Source of the DNA: Bacilli bacterium
GTDB lineage: Bacteria > Bacillota_I > Bacilli_A > RF39 > UBA660
Length of the DNA: 12,488 nucleotides
Reading direction: 5' to 3'
Assembly: GCA_017411235.1 (NCBI GenBank)
Contig: JAFPMR010000172.1
Coordinates: forward strand, 1 to 12,488
Part shown: positions 6,180 to 12,488 of the stretch, piece after piece
Position numbering within the stretch: position 1 is the first letter of the stretch
Layout of the letters: every line of letters starts with the position of its first letter
Translations under genes and position numbers: made by a program
The notes under the pieces: generated by a model
The model's input: the letters and a program-made list of their open reading frames with translations, nothing else
Databases searched by the model: none
What the model was told of the DNA's origin: nothing

Positions 6180-7991
6180 ATGGATAAAATTATTAATATT
6201 GCAGTAGTTGCACACGTAGATGCTGGTAAAAGTACATTAGTTGATGCTTTACTAGAGCAAAATGGTGTATTCTCTGAAAGAGATGAAATCGTTGATTGTG
6301 TAATGGATAGTAATGATATTGAAAGAGAAAGAGGAATTACTATTTATTCTAAGAACTGTGCTATTAGATATAAGGATTATAAGATTAATATCGTAGATAC
6401 TCCAGGACATGCTGATTTTAGTTCTGAAGTTGAACGTATTATGAAAACTGTTGATACTGTTATTCTATTAGTGGATGCTGCAGAAGGTCCTATGCCTCAA
6501 ACAAGATTTGTTTTGAATAAAGCATTAGAACAAAATTTAAGACCTATACTATTTATTAATAAGATAGATAAGAAAGATGCTAGACCTCAAGAAGTAGTTG
6601 ATATGACATTTGATTTATTCATGGAATTAAATGCTACTGATGAACAATTGGATTTCCCAATTATATATGGTATAGCTAGAGAAGGTATAGCTAAATTGTC
6701 TTTAGATGATGAAGGAAAAGATATTTCTCCGTTATTAGAGACTGTACTTAAACAATGTGAACCTTATAAAGGTAATGAAAACGATCCATTACAATTACAA
6801 GTTAGTTCATTAGATTATGATTCATTTATTGGTAGATTAGGTATTGGTCGTGTTACCAAAGGTAAAATAAAAAATGGACAGACTGTTGCTTTATCTAGAA
6901 ATGATGGAACTGTAAGTTCATTTAGAATTGCTAAATTATTCGTTGAAGAAGGTATTCAAAGAGTAGAAAAGGATGAAGCATTCTATGGAGATATAGTTAC
7001 ATTTGCTGGTTGTCCTGATATATCTATTGGTGATACTGTATGTGATAAAGATCATATAGATCCTATGGAACCAATCGTTATTGAAAAACCTACTTTAAGT
7101 ATGGATTTCTTAGTTAATAGTTCTCCATTTGCTGGTAAAGATAAAACTTCTAAATTCTTAACTAGTAGACATATTAAAGAAAGACTAGACAAAGAATTAG
7201 AAACTAACGTTGGATTAGAAGTTGAAGAATTACCTGGATCAGATGGTTATAAAGTATCTGGTAGAGGTGAATTACATTTATCAATCTTACTTGAAAATAT
7301 GAGAAGAGAAGGTTATGAACTTAGTGTTTCTAAACCTGAAGTTTTATATAAAGAAATAGATGGAGTTAAATGCGAACCGTTCGAAAAGGTTATTGTTAAT
7401 TGTCCTTCTGATTATAGTGGTACTATTATTAATGATTTACAAGAAAGAAAAGCAGTTTTAGAAGTAGTTAATAATAGTGAGAATGATTATGTTCATATGG
7501 AATTTAGTGCTCCAACACGTGGTTTAATTGGTTATCGTAGTGCTTTTATTACTAATACAAAGGGTGAAGGTATTATGGTAAGAAGTTTTGAAGGATATAA
7601 ACCTTATGTTGGTGAGATTGCTGGACGTAAGAATGGTGTATTAGTTTCTATGGATGATGGCAAGACATTAGGTTTCTCATTATGGAATCTACAAGATAGA
7701 GGTACTTTAATTGTTGGACCTGCTGAAGAAGTTTATGTAGGTATGATAGTTGGTATCAATAATAGAGATAATGACTTAAATGTTAACCCATGTAAGAATA
7801 AACACTTAACTAATACAAGAGCTTCTGGTAGTGATGATGCTATTGCTTTAATTAAACCTAAGACATTTAGTTTAGAAGAAGCACTAGAATTTATTCAAGA
7901 AGATGAATTAGTAGAAGTTACTCCTAGTGCTATTAGATTACGTAAGAAAGTTCTTTCACCAGATGAGAGATATAGATTAAATAGAAAATAG
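6180..7991 (+). CDS. typA: Ribosome-associated translational GTPase TypA/BipA
   Basis: A 603-residue protein of normal TypA length (about 605-615). TypA is a cytoplasmic GTPase of the EF-G family that binds ribosomes and is linked to 50S assembly and stress or cold adaptation. Visible in order: G1 AHVDAGKST (11-19), switch I E-R-G-I-T, G3 DTPGHAD, G4 NKID, a beta-barrel domain 2, EF-G-like domains III and V, and the TypA-specific C-terminus with G-L-I-G-Y-R, K-G-E-G-I-M, an [15 protein letters not shown] stretch and [15 protein letters not shown]. The start was set at 6180, because family members begin only about 10 residues before G1 and an AAAAAGGG site lies 8 nt upstream. A longer reading from 6129 crosses the promoter and leader. 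G1 has Ala where most TypA have His, as in EF-G/TetM types. Confidence 0.96.
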   Translation: MDKIINIAVVAHVDAGKSTLVDALLEQNGVFSERDEIVDCVMDSNDIERERGITIYSKNCAIRYKDYKINIVDTPGHADFSSEVERIMKTVDTVILLVDAAEGPMPQTRFVLNKALEQNLRPILFINKIDKKDARPQEVVDMTFDLFMELNATDEQLDFPIIYGIAREGIAKLSLDDEGKDISPLLETVLKQCEPYKGNENDPLQLQVSSLDYDSFIGRLGIGRVTKGKIKNGQTVALSRNDGTVSSFRIAKLFVEEGIQRVEKDEAFYGDIVTFAGCPDISIGDTVCDKDHIDPMEPIVIEKPTLSMDFLVNSSPFAGKDKTSKFLTSRHIKERLDKELETNVGLEVEELPGSDGYKVSGRGELHLSILLENMRREGYELSVSKPEVLYKEIDGVKCEPFEKVIVNCPSDYSGTIINDLQERKAVLEVVNNSENDYVHMEFSAPTRGLIGYRSAFITNTKGEGIMVRSFEGYKPYVGEIAGRKNGVLVSMDDGKTLGFSLWNLQDRGTLIVGPAEEVYVGMIVGINNRDNDLNVNPCKNKHLTNTRASGSDDAIALIKPKTFSLEEALEFIQEDELVEVTPSAIRLRKKVLSPDERYRLNRK

Positions 7992-8010
7992 TTTTATTTT
8001 CTATTTTTTT
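7979..8010 (+). terminator. Intrinsic terminator of typA
   Basis: AAATAGAAAATA (7979-7990) pairs with 7995-8006 around GTTT, 12 bp but AT-rich, followed by a T-run. The typA stop TAG (7989-7991) spans the end of the 5' arm and the loop. Confidence 0.82.
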
Positions 8011-8013
8011 ATG

Positions 8014-8019
8014 TATAAT
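8014..8019 (+). promoter_or_regulatory. Probable -10 element for the HipA-like gene
   Basis: TATAAT at 8014-8019, immediately after the typA terminator and 21 nt before the ATG. The expected -35 position falls on the terminator loop (about 7991-7996) and matches poorly. Confidence 0.45.
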
Positions 8020-8040
8020 AAACATCATTGGTGATGAGTT

Positions 8041-8859
8041 ATGGCTATAGAAAGAGAGTATTTAGGTTTTATTAATCTTGATAAATGGCATATTAAAGAT
8101 AAACAAGTGATTAATGTGTTTAATTCTTTTTCTTTTATGTGTCGTAAACAAAAATTCTTTTTTAAAGAGTTAAAGAATTCTAGTCAGTTTTATAATGAAT
8201 TGATTGGATATGAATTAGCTAAAGATTATGGTATGGAAGCTATACCTTATGATGTAGCATCTTATGATGGATTTGTTGGATATTTATCTAGAGATTATAT
8301 GAAAGATGGATATGTTTATTTAGAAGATATTTTAAAAAAACAATATGGAGATTCTGATCATAGAAATAATCTAGATGATGCTTCATATGCATTAAGAGAA
8401 ATATATCCAGAGTTTGCTGAGCAAGTAATACATGATTTAATAGAGCTATTAATGTTTGATATTATTATTGCTAACTATGATAGACATGATAGAAATATTA
8501 TAGTAGATACTGCAAACGGAAGATTAGCACCTGTATCTGATAATGAAATGATGTTAAGTGATGATTCTATGTATGGTCAGTATTATTCTTTTAAGATGAA
8601 TAGCAATGATCATAATACTTTAGATAATTTATTACATTATTTAGATTTAGAGGGAATTAATTATTTCTTATCAAAAATAGAAATAATTAATCCTAAGAAT
8701 ATTGAAAGTGTATTTAGTAGAGTAGAAGCTAAAATTAGGTATCCAATGATAGAACCAATTAAGAAACAAATAGCTAAAGGATTTAATGATAATTATCATA
8801 TATTAATTAATCATGTAAAGAAGGAGTTAGAATCAAGGAAGCTTCTTAGTAAAAAGTAG
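8041..8859 (+). CDS. Stand-alone HipA-like protein kinase
   Basis: A 272-residue protein with the HipA/PI3K-like kinase fold signature. A probable ATP-binding lysine is K42 in KFFFKEL, with a following N52-E53 helix. The catalytic loop is A-N-Y-D-R-H-D-R-N (D147, N152), and the metal-binding Asp is D167 in L-A-P-V-S-D-N-E. All three key residues are present, so activity is plausible. HipA kinases phosphorylate targets such as glutamyl-tRNA synthetase in toxin-antitoxin modules, whereas other family members act outside such modules. This one is much shorter than E. coli HipA (about 440) and lacks its N-terminal subdomain. No HipB-like helix-turn-helix gene is adjacent: typA is upstream and an unknown gene downstream. 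The start is backed by GGTGATGAG. The gene ends in a lysine tail overlapping its own terminator. The target is unknown. Confidence 0.75.
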   Translation: MAIEREYLGFINLDKWHIKDKQVINVFNSFSFMCRKQKFFFKELKNSSQFYNELIGYELAKDYGMEAIPYDVASYDGFVGYLSRDYMKDGYVYLEDILKKQYGDSDHRNNLDDASYALREIYPEFAEQVIHDLIELLMFDIIIANYDRHDRNIIVDTANGRLAPVSDNEMMLSDDSMYGQYYSFKMNSNDHNTLDNLLHYLDLEGINYFLSKIEIINPKNIESVFSRVEAKIRYPMIEPIKKQIAKGFNDNYHILINHVKKELESRKLLSKK

Positions 8860-8877
8860 AAAATATCTACTTTTTTT
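8851..8877 (+). terminator. Intrinsic terminator of the HipA-like gene
   Basis: AAAAAGTAGA (8851-8860) pairs with 8866-8875, followed by T-run to 8877. The stop TAG (8857-8859) is within the 5' arm, and the preceding lysine codons form its A-tract. Confidence 0.87.
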
Positions 8878-8904
8878 GTTATTATTAGTGTAGGACGTGG
8901 TACT

Positions 8905-10083
8905 ATGGTAGAACTATATAAGAAGGTTAACAAGAGTAGAGACAATCTTAAAGGAATTGTAAGATTCCAAGAAGGAGAGAATCCTTTTACAAAGCCTTGT
9001 TTATTATGTCTATCTGCACAAACTGGACATGATAAAAGTGTCTTTGGAGCTGCCAAAGTAGGTGCTGCTATGGCAGGATGTCGTGTTAGAGGACATTATA
9101 ATGGCGGTTATGATATAGATGATATGCCAGTTAGTTTTTTAGCTAGTAGAGTTTCTGAAAGAGAGGAAAGTACTAGTGAATTTGTTGATACATATTTAGT
9201 TCCATTAGTATTTGAAAATGGTCAAAGAGTTAGTGTACAAGAAGCTTGTAGAAGAATGAGAAATGTTAATATTTTAACTTACTGTGATGGCGTTCTTAAA
9301 GCTTTGAAAATAGAAAAAGTACTAAGTGATAGATTAGCTAAGATAGGATATAGTAACGAAGAGATTAATGGTATTTTAAGAAATATCTTTGTACTAGCTA
9401 CTGCTACAGATCAAGTTGTTTACGATAGCAGGATGAGTGTTGCAGTATTTAGAGATGTTCTAGATGATGAAGTTAATTCTGAACTTGATAGAGCATTTAT
9501 TGAATCTCAAGATGAACAAATGGTAGTAGATTCTTCACCAAATTGTCATTATTATTTCTATAAAGGTGATGGTTCTCATGACTTTAAAAAATATGCGTTT
9601 GAAGGTCGTGTAAGTGCTTTAGTATCATTATTGTTATCTGCGGTTTTAGAAAATGCTATAAAAAATTCTAAGGGAAAAAATGTTCCTTTAGATTTAAATA
9701 AAGAGTTTGATTTAGTTAAAAGATGTTTAAACCTTGATTATGATCAAATTGTTTCATTAATTAGAACTGTTACTAATTATGATGGTGCACATGTTATGAG
9801 TAGAGAAGAAGCTGTACTAAGAGATGAACTTGATGATATATGTGTTGAATCTGCTAGAAAGTTTGATGAAAATGATAGATTAACAGCTCAAGTAAGGCAA
9901 CAGGGTTCTAGAATCCTTGCTATGCAAAAAGCTATTGGTAATTATTGTACTAATACTAATGCTTTAAGAATTCTTTTGGAATCTTGTGGATGGCAAGTAA
10001 ATAAAGAACAACTAGAAGAGATAATGAATACCCCTTCTGATAAAGAAATTCTTGAGAGTTTAGATAAAGCTAGGAAAAAGTAA
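8905..10083 (+). CDS. 392-residue soluble protein of unknown function
   Basis: Not recognised. No signal peptide or membrane helix. The N-terminal part (about 25-65) has a hydrophobic strand with a C-x-x-C pair (C32, C35 in PCLLCLSAQ). A T-G-H-D-K-S turn and a Gly/Ala-rich helix follow, suggesting an alpha/beta fold that begins at once. The middle (about 100-260) is mixed, and 260-392 is mainly helical and charged with two further cysteines near a Cys-Gly-Trp stretch. Codon use matches its neighbours. The start is supported by an AGGA box (8892-8895) 9 nt upstream. It sits between two terminators, so it is a single-gene unit; a weak TATTAT (8880-8885) may be its -10. The lysine-rich end merges with the terminator. 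Its position between a HipA-like kinase and another unknown gene is its only functional hint. Confidence 0.72.
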   Translation: MVELYKKVNKSRDNLKGIVRFQEGENPFTKPCLLCLSAQTGHDKSVFGAAKVGAAMAGCRVRGHYNGGYDIDDMPVSFLASRVSEREESTSEFVDTYLVPLVFENGQRVSVQEACRRMRNVNILTYCDGVLKALKIEKVLSDRLAKIGYSNEEINGILRNIFVLATATDQVVYDSRMSVAVFRDVLDDEVNSELDRAFIESQDEQMVVDSSPNCHYYFYKGDGSHDFKKYAFEGRVSALVSLLLSAVLENAIKNSKGKNVPLDLNKEFDLVKRCLNLDYDQIVSLIRTVTNYDGAHVMSREEAVLRDELDDICVESARKFDENDRLTAQVRQQGSRILAMQKAIGNYCTNTNALRILLESCGWQVNKEQLEEIMNTPSDKEILESLDKARKK

Positions 10084-10104
10084 AACAAAATTTTACTTTT
10101 TTTT
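10075..10104 (+). terminator. Intrinsic terminator of the 392-residue gene
   Basis: AAAAAGTAAAA (10075-10085) pairs with 10091-10101 around CAAAA and runs into eight Ts. The stop TAA (10081-10083) is in the 5' arm. Confidence 0.86.
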
Positions 10105-10120
10105 ATTGGTATTTTATAAT
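10092..10120 (+). promoter_or_regulatory. Promoter of the gene at 10153, overlapping the preceding terminator
   Basis: -35-like TTTACT (10092-10097) and perfect -10 TATAAT (10115-10120) are separated by 17 nt. The -35 lies inside the 3' arm of the preceding terminator. The -10 is strong and the -35 matches four of six consensus positions. Confidence 0.6.
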
Positions 10121-10136
10121 ACATCACATAAGTTTT

Positions 10137-10146
10137 GGGGGGGGAG
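10137..10146 (+). promoter_or_regulatory. G8 tract forming the ribosome-binding site of the gene at 10153
   Basis: Eight consecutive Gs (10137-10144) followed by AG give GGGGGGGGAG. Its GGAG end is 6 nt from the ATG at 10153 and abuts the ATG at 10147. It is an exceptional homopolymer for such an AT-rich sequence, and its length sets start-site spacing. Confidence 0.7.
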
Positions 10147-10152
10147 ATGGCT

Positions 10153-11070
10153 ATGGTAACTGTATCTGAAATAAGAACTATTGAAATCCCTATGTATAGA
10201 GAATACTTTAGTATGATCAATGATTTATTTGGTTCTTTTGATGGAACTTATTATAAATTAAATGTTGATGGTAAAGAGTATATATTACATAGATTAGATC
10301 AATATTTCACTTTATTAAGTAATAATGGTTTAGAAGTTCATAACTTTGTTGTAGACGATAATTATAATATTACTGGTTTAGCTATTGATGATAAGTTTTT
10401 CTATTATATCGATGGTAGGTTGGTTTCTAAGGATAAGAATAGTGGTATGTTAGAAAGTATTTCTTTAGTAAAAAGAAATAATGGTAATGATTATGATGGT
10501 TATAATGGATATGTTCAACATGTTCAATATGATCCTAATAGTGATTATAGAATAATTCAATCATTTCAACACATGTATAATCCTGAAGAAAGAATATATG
10601 ATATGCATTTAAAAAATCCATTATCTATTGTTATAGAAGAACATGCTTCAAAAACAGATAGTGGTGAGGCTAAGAGTAAAAGCGAATCATTTATTAAAAG
10701 TGATTATGATATACATGATGATCCGATTGGATTTAATATAGCTACAATTAAAGAGTATGGTTTAAGAAATTTCTTAAAGAATGGTAGTTATAGTTTACAA
10801 AAAAAAGATACTATTACTAGATACTATAGAGTACTAAAAGTATTAAAGAACGGGTATGCAGTTACTTTATTCCCTTTATGTAGACAATATACTCAAGAAG
10901 AAATCTATAGTGTGATTGAAAAGAATGGTTTTAATAAAGGAGTTTCTGAATTATTATTAGATGTTTATAATAATGATTATGAATTGTTGGCATTATATCA
11001 AGAAGTAGTTGCTACGATTAAAGAAGTAGAAATGTCTAATGACATTAATACTCTTGAATTAAATGCTTAG
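10153..11070 (+). CDS. About 305-residue soluble protein of unknown function
   Basis: Not recognised. No signal peptide or membrane helix. It is rich in Tyr, Asn, Asp and Ser. The N-terminal half reads as alternating strands with a Y-x-L-x-V-D-G-K-E-Y type beta pattern (around residues 25-45). A polar, probably flexible stretch lies near residues 140-200, and the C-terminal third is more helical (R-Y-Y-R-V-L-K-V-L onward). The start is uncertain: ATG 10153 has GGAG at the usual 6-nt distance, while ATG 10147 (two residues longer) directly abuts it. TTG at 10135 precedes the ribosome-binding tract and is rejected. It has its own promoter but, unlike its neighbours, no intrinsic terminator before the lysS promoter, so its transcript probably runs into the T-box leader. 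Confidence 0.7.
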   Translation: MVTVSEIRTIEIPMYREYFSMINDLFGSFDGTYYKLNVDGKEYILHRLDQYFTLLSNNGLEVHNFVVDDNYNITGLAIDDKFFYYIDGRLVSKDKNSGMLESISLVKRNNGNDYDGYNGYVQHVQYDPNSDYRIIQSFQHMYNPEERIYDMHLKNPLSIVIEEHASKTDSGEAKSKSESFIKSDYDIHDDPIGFNIATIKEYGLRNFLKNGSYSLQKKDTITRYYRVLKVLKNGYAVTLFPLCRQYTQEEIYSVIEKNGFNKGVSELLLDVYNNDYELLALYQEVVATIKEVEMSNDINTLELNA

Positions 11071-11078
11071 ATTAATAA

Positions 11079-11107
11079 TTGACAATTAAATAAAAAGTTA
11101 GTAAGAT
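11079..11107 (+). promoter_or_regulatory. Promoter of the T-box/lysS transcript
   Basis: Perfect -35 TTGACA (11079-11084), 17-nt spacer, -10 TAAGAT (11102-11107). The predicted start is near 11114, exactly where the structured leader begins. The -35 overlaps a small inverted repeat TAATTG-A-CAATTA (11076-11088). Confidence 0.82.
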
Positions 11108-11113
11108 ATGTTC

Positions 11114-11326
11114 ATAAGCACGGCGAAAATAGGACTTATTACAAGATGTTTTTAAAGAGAGTAAACGGTTGGTGTGAGTTTATAAAAGCTAGTAATTAAG
11201 TGAAAGCTATTGGAGTGAATCGTAGACATTACGTTACAATGTTTGAAAGAGCACGGAAACGTGAACTAAGGTGGTACCGCGGATTTAACAGGAATTCGTC
11301 CTTAATTGGATGATTTCCTGTTTTTT
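11114..11326 (+). ncRNA. T-box riboswitch leader, probably lysine-specific, controlling lysS
   Basis: A tRNA-sensing leader. The canonical T-box AAGGTGGTACCGCG is at 11268-11281. Stem I carries the AGAGAG motif (11156-11161) and the GGTTGGTGTGA apical segment (11167-11177). Its lower helices pair 11128-11132 with 11207-11211, and 11134-11142 with 11192-11201. The internal loop between them has GAAAG (11202-11206) on the 3' side. This contains the lysine codons AAA and AAG and is the expected specifier position, matching the downstream gene. Between stem I and the T-box are a hairpin (11226-11242) and a CACG-GAAA-CGTG hairpin (11252-11263). TAAGG (11267-11271) can pair with CCTTA (11300-11304) as antiterminator, competing with the terminator. 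Uncharged tRNA-Lys would favour read-through into lysS. The exact specifier register is inferred. Confidence 0.93.
11287..11326 (+). terminator. Regulated terminator of the lysS T-box leader
   Basis: A 15-position hairpin pairs 11287-11301 with 11308-11322, with a single T-T mismatch (11295/11314), followed by a T-run (11321-11326). Its loop-proximal 5' arm contains the CCTTA needed by the antiterminator, so the two structures are mutually exclusive. Confidence 0.9.
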
Positions 11327-11348
11327 AATTTAAGAAAGGGTGTATAAA

Positions 11349-12488
11349 ATGGAAAGAGAATTTACTGAACAAGAATTAGTAAGAAGAGAAAAGGCTCAAA
11401 AGATTCGTGAATTAGGAATGGATCCTTTTGGTCATGTATTTGAAAGAACAGATTGGGCAGCTGATATTAAAGAAAAATATGGTGACATTGATCATGAAGA
11501 ATTTGAAAATAGAAATGATTTAGTTACTGTAGCTGGACGTATTATGTTCATAAGAAAGATGGGTAAGGCATCATTCTTTACAATTCAAGATAAGACTGAT
11601 AAGATTCAAATCTATATTTCAATTAATGATATTGGAGAAGATTCTTATAACTTATTTAAGACAGCAGATATTGGAGATATCGTAGGTGTTCATGGAAAGG
11701 TTATGAAGACTAAAACTGGTGAGATTACTGTTAAGTGTTTAGAGTATACTCATTTAGTTAAAGCATTAAGACCATTACCAGAAAAGTTCCATGGTTTAAC
11801 TGATATTGAAGAGAGATATAGAAGACGCTATGTTGATTTAATAATGAATGAAGATTCTAAGAGAGTTGCTTTCTTAAGACCTAAGATTATTAGATGTATT
11901 CAAAATTATATGGATAACTTAGGATTTACTGAGGTAGAAACACCAGTATTAACTACATTACTTACTGGTGCTAGTGCAAGACCATTCGTAACTCATCATA
12001 ATACTCAAGATATTGATATGTATTTAAGAATAGCTTTAGAGTTACCATTAAAGAGATTATTAGTTGGTGGTATGGAAGCTGTTTATGAAATTGGTAGAGT
12101 ATTTAGAAATGAAGGAATGGATCCAAAACATAATCCAGAATTTACTTTAATGGAAGCTTATTTAGCTTATAGTGATCTTGAAGGTATGATGAACATGACT
12201 GAGGGTATGTATCAAACTATAGCTAGAAATGTTTGTGGTAAAATGGTATTTAATTTTGATGGACAAGAAATTAATCTAGAAGGTCCATGGAAGAGAATAT
12301 CTATGACTGATGCTATTAAGGAACAAACAGGTATTGACTTTAAAGCAATTACTGATTTAGATGAATGTTTAAAATTAGCTGAAGAACATCATATTGAATT
12401 AGAAGATCATGAAAAACAATATGGACACATTATTAATAAATTCTTTGAAAAGTATGTAGAAGAAACATTAATTCAACCTACATTCTTA
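11349..12488 (+). CDS. lysS: Lysyl-tRNA synthetase, class II (3' end beyond the window)
   Basis: Charges tRNA-Lys with lysine using ATP in the cytoplasm. 380 codons are visible and the frame stays open to the right edge; a full protein is about 490-500 residues. The OB-fold anticodon-binding domain spans roughly residues 55-145 (V-A-G-R-I-M ... F-F-T-I-Q-D). The catalytic core follows, with motif 1 near 178-201 (Y-M-D-N-L-G-F-T-E-V-E-T-P) and motif 2 near 250-272 (F-R-N-E-G-M-D ... H-N-P-E-F-T). The LysRS-typical segment A-S-A-R-P-F-V-T-H-H-N is also seen. Motif 3 and the C-terminus are outside. The start is supported by AAAGGG (11335-11340) 8 nt upstream. Expression is governed by the T-box leader directly upstream, a combination that reinforces the lysine assignment. 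Confidence 0.96.
   Translation, partial: MEREFTEQELVRREKAQKIRELGMDPFGHVFERTDWAADIKEKYGDIDHEEFENRNDLVTVAGRIMFIRKMGKASFFTIQDKTDKIQIYISINDIGEDSYNLFKTADIGDIVGVHGKVMKTKTGEITVKCLEYTHLVKALRPLPEKFHGLTDIEERYRRRYVDLIMNEDSKRVAFLRPKIIRCIQNYMDNLGFTEVETPVLTTLLTGASARPFVTHHNTQDIDMYLRIALELPLKRLLVGGMEAVYEIGRVFRNEGMDPKHNPEFTLMEAYLAYSDLEGMMNMTEGMYQTIARNVCGKMVFNFDGQEINLEGPWKRISMTDAIKEQTGIDFKAITDLDECLKLAEEHHIELEDHEKQYGHIINKFFEKYVEETLIQPTFL

Noticed and set aside
8811..9056. Minus-strand open frame across the HipA-like/392-residue gene junction
   Set aside because: Crosses a terminator and the start of the plus-strand gene; no supporting signals.
9942..10220. Minus-strand open frame across the 392-residue gene end
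   Set aside because: Covers a terminator, a promoter and a G tract on the other strand; no ribosome-binding site or recognisable product.

Overview
The window is AT-rich (roughly 30% GC by eye), uses the standard code (Trp is TGG, no in-frame TGA), has strong Shine-Dalgarno sites and A-rich/U-run intrinsic terminators. It also carries a T-box leader in front of a lysyl-tRNA synthetase gene. Together these point to a low-GC Bacillota, probably an uncultured gut-type member of the Bacilli near the Erysipelotrichales/Mollicutes-related lineages. That placement is inference. No tRNA, rRNA, CRISPR array, insertion sequence or phage gene was seen. The region looks chromosomal and dense, mixing conserved housekeeping genes with lineage-specific genes.

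Layout. Positions 1-627 hold the 3' end of a YbaK/EbsC-type Cys-tRNA(Pro) deacylase gene and, 2 nt later, a small ASCH-domain gene. A single-gene unit for guanylate kinase (gmk) follows, then an unrecognised single-pass membrane protein with four predicted extracytoplasmic cysteines. That gene converges on a minus-strand six-pass DUF308/HdeD-like membrane protein, and the two share one bidirectional terminator. Divergent from the latter is a two-gene operon: a 924-residue cytoplasmic-looking protein with a T-E-P-rich acidic segment and a duplicated basic tail, then a small two-pass membrane protein with a highly charged tail. Next come typA/bipA, a stand-alone HipA-like kinase, two unrecognised proteins (392 and about 305 residues), and a promoter plus lysine-type T-box leader driving lysS. 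lysS runs off the right edge after 380 codons.

How it works together. Most genes appear to be separate transcription units. Six plus-strand genes end inside their own terminator: the stop codon sits in the hairpin and the A-rich 5' arm encodes the final lysines. Several promoters begin almost on top of the preceding terminator. Translation-related functions recur (tRNA editing, ASCH, TypA, LysRS), but they are not one operon. The best candidates for new biology are the 924-residue/two-pass membrane pair, the orphan HipA-like kinase with its two unknown neighbours, and the G8 tract in the ribosome-binding region of the last unknown gene.
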